A DNA stretch of 64,000 nt. Origin: Fragilaria crotonensis. Taxonomy: Eukaryota > Bacillariophyta > Fragilariophyceae > Fragilariales > Fragilariaceae. The notes beneath the pieces were generated by a model. The model saw only the letters and a list, made by a program, of their open reading frames with translations, ran no database searches and was not told where the DNA came from. A program made the position numbers and the translations under genes. Below are positions 35,586-45,764 of this stretch, one piece after another. The stretch covers positions 1 to 64,000 of the forward strand of contig JAKSYS010000336.1 in the NCBI GenBank assembly GCA_022925895.1, given 5' to 3'. The stretch's first letter is position 1. Each line of letters starts with the position of its first letter.

Positions 35586-36670
35586 TTATGATCGTGGAAC
35601 GGAGTTGTAGAGGCGAAGGGCTTCAAGCTCTTCCACGCTAGTGGGAAACTTAGACGCCGAACGGAGTTTGAAACCCAGGCGAATGCTCCATCCAAATACC
35701 TCACTATCATTCGAAAAGTGGAGCACCCTCGACTGCCATGTCATCTCGGTGCTCAGGATAATTTGTAGAGCAAGAAGGGAGACGAATTCAGCACACCGCC
35801 GGACCAACCAAAATACCCAATACCGATCATGACTTTTCCAGAGGTGCATTTGACCCACCGCAATTCATCCTTCATACTGCTCCATGGTGACAATATGAAT
35901 TGATGAAAGGGAGCATAATCATGCTTAAGGGATGGAGAACCATCTAATTTCGACGGTCCAATTTGAAATTGAAACTCATGCGCCATTTCGATTGAACCTT
36001 GGTCCCCCGAGAATCGATTGATGCCAGTCCAGTTGTCACGAATCAATTTCCCCCTCCACTGACGTCCTCGTCCAAATAGCTTGTGCGTAATGACAGCTGT
36101 CACAGTCGTCTTGGAAGAGAAGAAGGGACCGAGATGTGAGACAATCAAACGTCAACAGAGTGACTTGCCACCACACGCATCACAACAGCACTCACCATAA
36201 CCCAGGAGTTATTGTCCAGCAAGATTCCAGTCCATTCTCCTTGAATATCGTCGATCGACGGTGCCTGGCTCCCAAGAAAGAGCTGCTGCACAGTTCTCGT
36301 CTCCTGGACGAAACTCCACCACTCGTCAGTTGATCCACAGTCTGTTCCGCTGAGCGCAGTTGATAATCCGCATCATTGTTGTTGTTTTCGAGGTCTGTTG
36401 CTATCGGCGTTTCAGGCGACGTAGGTGTAGCTGCAGGACAGGAAAACGTTTGAGTGCGCAGCTGTAGCAATGTGTGCGTCTGATACATGTTGGTGGCAGA
36501 GCATGCTGCTAGTGTCGCTGCAATGCCGGTAGCTGCAGCTTGAGCGCAACTCCGACAATCATCGTGGCAGCAGTCGGTTGCGATTGAAAAGATCTGGACT
36601 TGCCTAATTCGGTCGTCGTACCAGGAGGTTCCGGAATATCTTCTTTTCGACGCTTAATGTCGACTGGAAT
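35586..36670 (-). CDS. unrecognised spliced gene, partial model
   Basis: A splice acceptor (TTTTCATTCCAG on the minus strand, exon starting at about 36670) opens an exon that reads VDIKRRKEDIPEPPGTTTEL. Further on, EWWSFVQETRTVQQLFLGSQ and GEWTGILLDNNSWVM lead to a GTGAGT donor near 36197; an acceptor (CTTCCAAG) near 36110 continues TTVTAVITHKLFGRGRQW, then WRGKLIRDNWTGINRF. The joined frame makes a coherent beta-rich-looking domain whose family I do not recognise. The C-terminal part is uncertain: two overlapping frames (VLHFSNDSEVFGWSIRLG and MIVRYLDGAFAWVSNSV) both look coding. Frame slips occur near 36320 and 35830. The first exon must lie upstream of 36671 and I could not find it. Confidence 0.5.
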
Positions 36671-37796
36671 GAAAACAGTTAAAACGAGTTTAGTGATTTT
36701 TAAAGGAATTCCTTATTTGAAATACATACTACATACTAAATTTGGTTGATTGAATATGGATAGACCTATCTAAATTCTCTAAAGCATGGAATACCTACGA
36801 CAAATTCGCATACGAAAAATGAAAGAAGGCTCGGAAAAATGCACAGGTAAGACGACTGCTATGACAGTCCGATGAATGAATTCTTCCACGTTTGATTGAT
36901 GTAGTCTATGGAATTACTTGAGATACTCCGACGCATTCAAACGGAATCTCATAATTAGGAATCGTCAAGATACATATGTTTTCTAGCAGTTTCTCATATT
37001 TTCTTAAGTTTTCTCAAACTTTCTTAAGAAACTTTAAGAAAATTTGAGTTGCTTAAAAAAACTTAAATAATCTACGTGAACCTGGTAATAAAATCGAGCC
37101 TTCTTAAATTTTCTTAAATAATCTCAAACTTTCTCAATCGGACTTGAGAAAGAAGGAGTTTCTCATATTTTCTTATACTTTCTCATACTTTCTCAACTCT
37201 ACTTAACGAGAGATTCCTATCTGTAACTCTTGTACGAAAATAATTTGTCCGAACGATGGTCTGCCAACTAGGACAAAATGAAATCACCATATTATAGAAC
37301 AAGCTCGTTTGTAGGAAGGTGTAGGTGACTTTGGTAGGACACATGGTTGAAAGTCATTCTCGATTTATACTTAATAACTAAAAGTCTCTGAGGTGCGTCA
37401 CGTTTTGACATGAGATCTGATCGTGAATTACAGAATTTCGTGGTTGAGACATTTTCAATATGCACTGACTCATTCTACCAGCCCTGTACATACGGCGTAC
37501 GATACACGATGAAGAAGGAATTCCGGAACCTCCAGGTACATGTACTTGTATGTTGTATGCATACCAGGTACTGTATTCATCACACGGTTACGGTACAAGA
37601 CGTAGTGCTACCGTAGATTGTGCTGGTCAAGGGTATGACATATTCATACATAGTACATATGTATCATACTATTACTATGCATACTGTATGTACACTATGA
37701 TATGGCATACTTGCCAAGTACAAGGTCTGGTATATCCTTGCAGTACGAACTACGCTCTACGCTCTAGTACTTGTACTAGCGCAAGGCATATATGCT
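36671..37796. other. intergenic, AT-rich
   Basis: No gene is visible. The first part probably contains the 5' intron of the minus-strand gene on the left. A TTTCTTAA/TTTCTCA-rich patch lies at about 36973-37200. From 37540 the sequence becomes dense in GTAC, TACATA and GTATGC words. Confidence 0.5.
36973..37200. repeat. degenerate TTTTCTTAA / TTTCTCA repeat
   Basis: Words such as TTTTCTTAA, TTTCTCAA and their complements TTAAGAAA and TTGAGAAA recur in both orientations over about 230 bp, giving many weak inverted repeats. It does not have the ends of a transposon. Confidence 0.6.
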
Positions 37797-37804
37797 CATA
37801 TATC

Positions 37805-38157
37805 CAGGGCTGATTTTTTTAGGCGATCTGGCCGGCGCGCCTACGAGCGCCTAAAACTCGCAAATTTAGGCGCTTTGTCGAAGTCTAATTTAGGCGCTGG
37901 GGTTAGGGGTTAGGGTTACAGTACAGTGTCACAGTGCCAGTACTAAAATCAAGACAAAGGATCACGACAGTACTACTGTACAACTAATGTATCGTCCTAC
38001 TGGTACCGGCTACTGTTTATAGTCGTACTGTCTACTGTATATAAATATATATTCAGCATGTATATCTATATTTTCGTTTAATTTAGGCGCTTTGTCGAAG
38101 TCAAATTTAGGCGATCATGCTGATTTTTTAGGCGCCCGCCTAAAAAAATCACCCCTG
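37805..38157. mobile_element. hAT-type MITE (MITE 1) with 8-bp target duplication
   Basis: The 353-bp non-coding element starts CAGGGCTGATTTTTTTAGGC and its right end, read in reverse, starts CAGGGGTGATTTTTTTAGGC (one mismatch). It is flanked by a perfect 8-bp duplication, CATATATC, at 37797-37804 and 38158-38165, the hAT hallmark. Inside, a roughly 35-bp block with TTTAGGCGCTTTGTCGAAGT occurs twice in direct orientation (about 37862-37896 and 38079-38113), and a telomere-like GGGGTTAGGGGTTAGGGTTA lies at 37899-37918. It has no ORF, so it must have been moved by a transposase in trans. Confidence 0.9.
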
Positions 38158-38233
38158 CATATATCCCATAACCACAGAAAACGTACTACCGGTAGTAGTG
38201 GACTGTACTGTGTAGTGTAGTTGTAGTTCAGTT

Positions 38234-38882
38234 CGGGAGGCCGTGTATGGCGTATGTCCAGGGTGTTTAATTAAGGCGATCCGGCGGGCGCCATCTGACG
38301 CCTTAATTAGTGGATTAAGGCGCGAAATTTGGGTCCATAGAAGGCGCAGCGGAAGGCGCAGGTAGGTTTCTACTGGGCTACAGTACTACGGAAACGATTG
38401 ACAGTACAGTGTACTGTGTACACTGTAGTACAGTGTACATTACAGAGGTGGTTTCTCTAGTAAGATATTCACGTACAGTGTGTACGGTAGTATGTAAACT
38501 GTGTAGAAGCTACTCTAGTATGATATTCACGTATGATGCCAACGGTAGTATGACATATGTTAACAGCGTAGATTGTAGGTGCCTTTCAGAAGGCGCGATT
38601 TTGAGGTCTTGAGAAGGCGATCCAGCTGTTGTGCCTGGCAGGCGCCTTAATTAAACACCCCTGCGTATGTCCCCTAATCGAGCCGATCGAGCTTTTCTAA
38701 AAAAATCGACTTCATAAAATTATAATGCAAATTAAGTTACGCATCAACTTTACCTACTAATCTCAGACTGCTCCTCTGAGGATAGAAATACCCTTCACTG
38801 TACCAGTACTAAGTAGAACTCAGTACTTCCACAGTAGTGCAGGTCATGGCCGACTCGATTAGGGGACATACACGGGCTCCCG
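38234..38882. mobile_element. MITE with GGGAGCCCGTGTATGTCCCC ends (MITE 3), interrupted by MITE 2
   Basis: The left arm (CGGGAGGCCGTGTAT...GTC, continued after MITE 2 as CCCTAATCGAGCCGATCGAG) is the imperfect reverse complement of the right arm at about 38850-38882 (CTCGATTAGGGGACATACAC, then GGGCTCCCG). MITE 2 sits inside the left arm. Without MITE 2 the element would be about 235 bp and non-coding. The superfamily and target duplication are not clear. A similar single end is at 27855-27891. Confidence 0.65.
38259..38663. mobile_element. hAT-type MITE (MITE 2) nested in MITE 3
   Basis: The 405-bp element starts CAGGGTGTTTAATTAAGGCG; its other end, reversed, starts CAGGGGTGTTTAATTAAGGC. A perfect 8-bp duplication, CGTATGTC, flanks it at 38251-38258 and 38664-38671. 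AAGGCGC words recur at both ends, comparable with the TTAGGCGC words of MITE 1, so the two belong to related families. It is younger than MITE 3, which it interrupts. Non-coding. Confidence 0.9.
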
Positions 38883-39101
38883 TTCAAAAACTTCTGAGTT
38901 CCACGCGTACAAGCAGCACTCTGCCGCACTCAACCTTCGATTTTCAACACGGAACAACCGCAACTCGCATCAGCATGATTAGACATCAGATCTTACCATT
39001 CTGGATTCTGGAGCCGCTAGTATCAGACATCATACTTAGTTCTCCAGCACATCGTACCACTTCTTGAATCGCTACAGTCAGTTGAATACTACAGTATCAT
39101 C

Positions 39102-39931
39102 ATGAGAATGACTGCCTCTTACGAATACCTCTTGTTAGCAGTTTTGTCTTCATTGTTGATCTCCGAGTTGACGACTGTGACAGCCTTTCTTCATCCCCTG
39201 CATTTCTTTCGAATCGCGGAGGAGCGTCAGCAGCAACAATACCCTCAACAGGCACCAGCATGATGATTATGAAAATGGCAGTTTCGGAAAGTGGCATTGA
39301 AACAGGCGTCATCAAGGGAATCCGAGAAGATTCGGAAGAGATTGATTTTGGACGCTGTGGAGTCAAGTTGGCTGAAACGGCGGTGCGCATGTCCGGTCAA
39401 GTCATTTCAAATTCGTACAATGCAAATGCTGCTGCATCTGCTGAATGGAAACAAATCGATAACATTATTAAATTGACACCTGTGGATCTGGAGAGTGTTG
39501 CTGGTGGAGTCAAGATTGTTGCCACAGCGTCGGCGGTTGAGGTATAAGGATCCAGGTCAAGGAATCGTAAAGAAGTTCTGTACGCTCCAGATGAATGTGC
39601 CAAGGCGATTCTCAAAGGAATTGGATTTGGCCGAGAATACAGGGGGCAAGAATTGTTATCAACGTTGCTGGAGGAAACGACTTGCAAGTATCAGCGGTGG
39701 ATGCGGTCGTCAAGGTCAGTGCCGGTTTCAACAGAAACCTTGAAATTGTCTGGAATTCTCTTTCCTACCACAGACGGGGAAGCGTCCATGGTGGTGGTCT
39801 CGCTGGAGAAGATTGACGACGGCCAAGATTTGACTGTCAGTGGAGTCGCCTCAGGCGAGATCTACATGCATAACGGAAAGTACATGACTGTGGACGAGAG
39901 CGATATCATTACCGACTTCTCGGAATACTGA
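39102..39931 (+). CDS. unrecognised protein with signal-peptide start, probably plastid-targeted
   Basis: The ATG at 39102 opens a signal peptide (MRMTASYEYLLLAVLSSLL). Shortly after, in a shifted frame, comes SSSPAFLSNRGGASAATIP, which resembles a diatom plastid bipartite signal with a Phe at the cleavage point and a basic, Ser-rich transit part. The mature part includes DFGRCGVKLAETAVRMSGQ, KIVINVAGGNDLQV-like residues near 39650 and a beta-rich tail (SLEKIDDGQDLTVSGVAS) ending IITDFSEY. I know no family for it. The frame slips near 39165, 39545 and 39640-39720, so the middle is unreliable. It is convergent with VPS72, 68 bp apart. Confidence 0.5.
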
Positions 39932-39999
39932 AAGACTTTTGCTTTAGAATTCCAACAGTAGCATACTTTATATGTCATCCTTTGCCTTGGCTTGAAGTT

Positions 40000-42004
40000 C
40001 TAGGTATGCTGTAAGAGCTGTGTGGACCAATGTATGAGGACATGATCTAGCCTTTTTGTCGTCTGCGGAGTGCTTGCTGATTCGTCAGGCGGACCTGTAG
40101 AAATTGCCGCTGCACGCTTGTCACAGATCGGCGCCTCGCCCGGCAATTGTGCCATGGATTCCACTGGTGCTTCAGCCGCCGTAGCAATTGGCTTACAGCC
40201 TGCACTAGCTAAGTTGCTTTCCATCCCATGTGACAAGGCCTCGTTAGGTTCTGACTGGAGGGTCTTGCACGTCGCGGACGTAGCAGTAACGACAATGGAA
40301 GCAACATCTACAGCTGCGTTGGACTGTACACAAGTAGCAGACGTTAGGGCTCTGTTGCCTGTAGAGTGCGCGGCACGCGACCTCCGAGTCCCCTTTTCCT
40401 TGGCAGGTACATCAGTCACAGCTGGTTTCGTAAGGTCTTGAGCGTGAGTACTTGCTGTTGTTGTACGTTCCTCTCTGTTATTGTTTTCTGTTTCGATGGA
40501 CGAAAACAAAGCGATTGTTTGAGGCTTGCAATCGGAAGGAGCCGGCGCTTTTGCAGCGAATGTCGCTGTTGGGGGGTGTTCCTTGACTTGACCCGCTGCA
40601 AGCGGCTCCTGCGGCAATCTATTAGCTGCATTCGAAGTGACTGGCTTTGTTTCTGCAGAGAGCACTTCTTCCATTGGAGATTCTTGTTTGGCGGCGTTGC
40701 GAGTCTTCATCGTGAGTTTGCGACTGGGGTCTTGCATTGTGACGAGTGTCTGTGCATTCATAGGTGAGGATGTACCGGTATTGTTGATAGACGCGACGCC
40801 ATTTGCGACCTGTGCAACCTGGACGACGAGGGGTGCCTGCGATGCCACCGCCGTCTCTGGTTTCAAGCAAGGCACTTCTGCTTCTTTCCGCTCCACCAGC
40901 CCCTGTTGCAAGGGCTCTCCTGCATCGTAACGACGCCGCAGCTCTTTGAATGCTGCAAGATCATAGTAACCCATTTTTGTCTTTGGGTCTTTGTAGCGCA
41001 CTCTCTTTCCTGTAATCACGCAATAGGTAGGCGTGACGGCCTTCGGCCTGTCCTTCGTTTGAAATAAGAATCTTGGGCACGGCATCCATTTCTGAAAAAT
41101 TGAGCGTGTTGAAGCAACCACGCTTACTAATGTACCGCTGCAAAAGTTTCGTGTGTGCAGAGGCAGTCGACATCGCCGCTCTAGTGGCCTCCTCTTGCTG
41201 GTGCAACCGTTTGCGCGCCAACAACCATCGAGCGTTCTCAGGTTCCGTCTCCGTAGCTGCTTCCAACAGAAGCTCTTCTTGTGTAAATCGATGTTGCTTC
41301 CTTTTCGACGTGGTTGCAGGAGCACGGCCAACTAGTTTGCCTCCTTCTGATGACACGGACTGAGCCAGAGTTGTCGTCCGCAGTGCCTTTTTGCCCCGTC
41401 TGGGTCGAGTGGATGCAAGTGTACATTTGACAACCTTGGCAGACGGTACCGGTTTGACAGGCGGAAGAGCTGTCAATGCGGGTGGGATCGCCGCTACTGT
41501 TGCCGTTGCGGGAAGTGAATCGGCATGTGCAGTTGTTGCAGAAGAAGGTGGATGGGCGCCTGAGGACAGCGAAGCCAATGTCGGGGGAAATTTCAACACC
41601 AATCCAGCATTGACACCATCACCGAAGATGCGATTTCCCTTGATTTTTCCCTTCTTTTTCTGCAACAACTCTCGTCCTGCCTTTGCGACATCCAGAGTCT
41701 TCTGTCGCCTCTGTATCTTTTCATCCCTTTGCAACCGTCGTTCCTCCTCATCTCCCGCTGCCTGATCTTCTGCCTCGTTGTCAGTCTCGGAGTCATTAAA
41801 ATCCGAATCAAATTCATCCTTCCGCACGTCAGAATCTTCATCTGATTCGCGGAAGCTGTCAGCGTCCTCGCCATCTTCGGCCCATGTCTCGTGATTCCAA
41901 AAGGCTTCATCGTTATCCAATGCCTCTCCCACCAAGGAAGACATTCGCTTTCCAGCCGTCAAACGACGACTGCGCTCGACAACTGCAGATTGTGATGACG
42001 ACAT
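40000..42004 (-). CDS. VPS72: VPS72/YL1 (SWR1-complex subunit) homologue
   Basis: Vps72/YL1 is the SWR1/SRCAP subunit that binds the H2A.Z-H2B dimer during histone exchange in the nucleus. The N-terminus shows the family's YL1 region: ERSRRLTAGKRMSSL followed by a long acidic stretch (DEDSDVRKDEFDSDFNDSE) and a basic coiled region (about residues 20-120). The C-terminal YL1_C domain is clear near 40985-41060: TYCVITGKRVRYKDPKTKMG, then YYDLAAFKELRRRY. One frame change lies just before it (near 41070), where DAVPKILI and the following FQTKDRPKAVTP are in different frames. A low-complexity tail of about 300 residues, rich in Ala, Thr, Ser and Pro, extends beyond the YL1_C domain, which normally ends the protein. 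The start at 42004 is the first ATG and fits the family. No intron is seen. Confidence 0.87.
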
Positions 42005-42974
42005 GGTTTTTTTTATTGTTTGACTACAAACGAGCCTGATATAAAAGGGGTACTAGTACAGGTCAAAGGGTGCAGCAAATGCAACAGCTCACAGCTAATC
42101 GTGGACCATAGATCGCAGGCAATCAGCTCACGAGCAAATTGTAAAATCCCCCCTCTCTCTCTCTCTCTAGTGATAGAAGCCCTGCGAGAAACTGTCGACC
42201 ATTGTCGCAAGCTCCGAAAGTTGCCCTCCGTTGCTTCCCCGTCTGTATAGAGGACAAGTACAGTACTAGTACCGTGAAAGTCGAGTGATCGGAGAATACC
42301 AGGTACAGTGTACAAGTACTGAGACCAGCGTCCACCGTCTGGGATGGCGTGCTCGAGTCGCAGCCAGCACTGCTACTTGTACCGGTACGTACTCGGAGTA
42401 GTACATACAAAGTACAATGGGTTCCGAAGACCGAAGACTATCATGCTACATGTTACATGTACCGTAGTGCCTTCTACTGTAGTAGAGGCCGTACTGAATT
42501 CGGAAATACCGACGATAGTATGCTTTTATGGTAGACCACAAACAACAAACCGCATGTGACGGACAAACAAATAGGCTTACTGAGCCCCGCCGGCCAAAAT
42601 CATTTTCACTCCACCCTGTGCCCCTTGATATTCACTCAGACATGACTTTCTCATACTTACCTTAAACAGGCATGCCCGCGATCACATAGGCGGGTAGCCA
42701 ATTGGTGGAGCTGGTCCGTTCACTATGACTGTACGTGATACCAATTCGCTTCGTTCTCAGAATGAAGCCTGTTTATAATTTTTGACTAGGTGTGATGGCG
42801 CTTGCGCCTCATACCCCACCCCTTTCAATTTAACTTCCCATCCTCTCCAGGGGATCCCGTGGATTTCATCGCTCATCAGAACGAATTTTACCAAGGTTCC
42901 TTGAGTAAGGTCGCCTTATAATGTAATTCGTCGCGTCACGCGCATCAAGTTTCAATTCCTTCACATTTAGTTAT
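42005..42974. other. intergenic
   Basis: About 970 bp containing the VPS72 promoter side, a (CT)8 run at about 42153-42168 and the usual GTAC palindromes (GTACCGGTACGTAC near 42379). A GC-richer patch near 42580-42860 (AGGCATGCCCGC, GGCGCTTGCGCC) shows small palindromes but no gene. I saw no tRNA. Confidence 0.5.
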
Positions 42975-43637
42975 TTACGCAAGAACTACCGGTATGGGAT
43001 TACTCGTCGTACATCGCAATTGCAGCCACACAACGTTAGCAGCGCATTGACGACCGCCACTTTTGTCTCTCACCAAAACCAAGATTGCGAGTTCTTCGTT
43101 CTCTCCTCGTGCAGGTCGTGCTGGCACCCCATAAGTGTTGAGCACACCTTTGTCAACTCGACCTTGGTTTCTTCCAACGCGGTTCGGACTGGTCACCTCC
43201 TCCTCCCTCTCGTTCAACAACTTTTCAAAGATTTCAACGGTTTTCACAAGCTGCTTTTCCTTTTCCGCAATCTTCCTCGCATGCGTCGCCTTTAGTTCTT
43301 CCAAGACAGCCCTCATCTTGTTGATCTCCTCTTGTTTGGCTCTCAGACTGCGAATATGATTTAGTTCATTCTGCATGACTTCAGCTTCGGAGAATGTAAC
43401 GGTACGTTCGTCTTCCTTGACAGTGACATCATTTTCAATTTCACTTTGAACTAGCGACTCCTCATAATCTTCTGACATGGAAAAGGTAATTCCGGCTTCA
43501 ATGGTGGGAAACAACTCAGTTGTTGCTGCTGTCTTCTCCCCCTTCATGAGTCGGAAAATACCACTTTTCCTACTTGAGCCTCCCTTCTCCTTCTTGTCCT
43601 TAAAGAAGCCCCGTCGAGTATGAAGCTTGAAAAACAT
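42975..43637 (-). CDS. small coiled-coil protein of unknown function
   Basis: An open frame of 220 codons starts with ATG at 43637 (MFFKLHTRRGFFKDKKEKGG). The first 35 residues are strongly basic. Residues about 75-155 form a charged heptad-like coiled coil (MQNELNHIRSLRAKQEEINK, then ARKIAEKEKQLVKTVEIFEK). The C-terminus turns hydrophobic and could be out of frame or come from an unrecognised splice. I see no catalytic motif. Promoter and neighbours give no hint of function. Confidence 0.6.
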   Translation of the reverse strand: MFFKLHTRRGFFKDKKEKGGSSRKSGIFRLMKGEKTAATTELFPTIEAGITFSMSEDYEESLVQSEIENDVTVKEDERTVTFSEAEVMQNELNHIRSLRAKQEEINKMRAVLEELKATHARKIAEKEKQLVKTVEIFEKLLNEREEEVTSPNRVGRNQGRVDKGVLNTYGVPARPARGENEELAILVLVRDKSGGRQCAANVVWLQLRCTTSNPIPVVLA

Positions 43638-44627
43638 AGTGGCGAGTGTGTAAAATGTGTTGTAGAAACTTGTTGAAAATCAGCTTCTTTACCTTTTTGT
43701 GACTTGCATCAGTCGTAGACGACAAAGGATGGTGCCGAAACTTTCCAAAATGTGAGCGACGAATTTACGTGTGTGACCGTCTGACGCGATGGACAACGAT
43801 GCCTAACGGTACGATAAGCGATGTATGTGTGTTCGTTTGTCCGTATAAATAAAGAATTGTCTGTATCTAGTAGATGATACTACGGTATGGTAAGTAGCTA
43901 GTACATGTACATGTACATGGTACAAGGTACAAGTACATGCGTACGGCTGAAATGATGTCATAAACTGAAGCGTCTCGGGTGTCTTCCTCTTTCCCGAATC
44001 CAGTATGATATGTCGAAGTACCAGGTACAATTGTACTCAGTAGAAAAAAAAACAGTACTGTACTACTCTACCGGTATAAAGTTCGTATTGGAGTGCGCAC
44101 GCCAGCAAGCATAGATCAAAGATCAAATAACAATTGCGCACTGCTGTACTATGATACTACATCTCTACGGTAGTTAGTATACATAGCGTGAATGCGTATG
44201 TACTCGGAGTAGCTTTGAATGAAAAACGATGAGTTCGTATGTATGGATATAATGGATACGCAAGCGCCCCGAGACAAATGAACGTTCCTCTACTAGCTAC
44301 AGTAGTAGAGAGTGAAGAATCGACGACCGTGAAATCTGAGCATTTCTGTTGACAACAGCGCACGGAAAGTTTAGATTCATGGTTTCATTAAGGATGACCT
44401 CAGATACTAAGTAATTCGACTTTCGCTCGGCTGATCCAACGCCGGGCGACCCGTTTACCCGAGTCTTCGACTAGTTAATTCATGACAACGAAAAGAGCCC
44501 AACTTAGCAGGGTAGAAAGGTTGTCGGTGATATCGCCTCGTAAAACATTGTTAATTATGATCTATGTGAAATGAGAGATTGCTTGTCACAACGCAGTTGA
44601 AGTCACTTGATATTTCGCCGGAAAGGC
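43638..44627. other. intergenic, GTACAT-rich
   Basis: No gene is visible. A run of GTACAT/GTACAA words lies at 43900-43942 and further TACTCTACCGGTA words follow near 44060. The last 200 bp is presumably the 3' untranslated region of the plastid gene on the right. Confidence 0.5.
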
Positions 44628-45284
44628 TTAGTTACGGCATCCCTTGCATCCGGGGGCGCTACCTGGCTTTGGGTTGGCAGCACGTTCCTCGGCTTCACCA
44701 CGCTCGATCATCATCTGTGCGAAGTTGATGTTACCGCGGCTAGGATCCTTGTAGAACGCTTCACCAGGGTAGTAGCCGGAGGCATCTGGGGAGTTTCCGA
44801 GGAAAGTCTCGAACGGGTTGAAGTTCATAGGCGAGCGTGGGGAGTTTGGGTCCCATGCATTGTAGATTTCCTTCTTGGCCTCGTTATCCCACATCTTGTC
44901 GTCGTACTAGAAAGAGCGCGAACCGCACATGTTAGCACTTTGTTTCACATGCACACAGATTCCCAATTTGACAGTCGTCAGAAGAATCTTACCTTTCCGT
45001 AAGACTGGAAGCACGCAGTGGAGGCGCGGGCGCCGAATGGGGCCGGGCGAAAGCCGAAGCGGAGGCAACAAGGGCGAGGAGGGAGATGATCTTGTACTGC
45101 AAAATGAAACAAGATTTTCGTGAGTGATGAAATGCCAATCAGTTTCGCCAGTAGAATTGACACCAGGAACGAGCATCATCTCCGCAGACAAAGACCGTGA
45201 ACTCTGCCCGTCGTCAGTGGCTTTTCAACGTAAAGCAAAGGCATCAAGAGCGCTCTGAAATCAAAAATAGATGCAACTTACCAT
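44628..45284 (-). CDS. small conserved-looking plastid protein with ASAFAP-type targeting
   Basis: Three exons. The first is just ATG (45282-45284), followed at once by a GTAAGT donor; intron 1 is 45097-45281, exon 2 is 44993-45096, intron 2 is 44907-44992 and exon 3 is 44628-44906. Exon 2 encodes YKIISLLALVASASAFA, a signal peptide ending in the diatom plastid motif, and then in the next frame PAPFGARASTACFQSYGK. One base appears to be missing in the GCCCGGCCCC run, since phase 0 at both introns needs the second frame. Exon 3 encodes YDDKMWDNEAKKEIYNAW, Pro/Asn-rich NFNPFETFLGNSPDASGYYP, and ends PGCKGCRN. The mature protein is about 105 residues, soluble and without a membrane helix. I do not recognise a named family; it could be a photosystem-associated or stromal protein (inference). 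Confidence 0.8.
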
Positions 45285-45764
45285 GATTAAAGTGTATTGG
45301 AAGGAAGTATGAGAGGAAACAAATTGAGCGGCTCCACAGCTCCTGGATTTGCGAAAGCAAACGTACTTATCATGAAAATCAGATCTTATGGTCAAGTACG
45401 TGTTCTCCACCACCTCGAACCTTCGCATAGAAAGATGACATACGCACTAGGACTACATTTGTGCAAGAGGCGTACAATAGTATAGGCTGCGAATAAGTTG
45501 CAGCTTAATTCGGTCGAAGGACCGATTTACTTTGTACCCAGTACAGGCGTATGACATATTCCTACAAGTAGGTCTACTTGTACGGCGGTACTAGCACTAC
45601 TTCCGTAAAAGCGGTAGTTAAGCCCCAGGAATTGTTTGCCAAGATTCCGTCGTGTTCGATAATTTTCAGCAAGAAAGCAAGAAATAAGGGCGATGCTTAC
45701 GAGTTGACAAACGGTACATGAACTGTACTGTACGTGGTACCAGAGGTCGACAGTCGATATAAAA
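45285..45764. other. upstream region of the plastid gene
   Basis: About 480 bp without a gene. It should hold the plastid-gene promoter. GTAC palindromes and a TACTGTACGTGGTACC patch (45726-45741) are visible, but no core element I can name. Confidence 0.4.

Noticed and set aside
37899-37918. Possible interstitial telomere
   Set aside because: Only about three TTAGGG-like units, located inside a MITE with clear ends. It is part of the element.
39600-39720. FtsZ-like GTPase tail in the 39.1 kb gene
   Set aside because: Only a short INVAGGNDL-like resemblance. The GTP-binding GGGTGS motif and the rest of FtsZ are absent.
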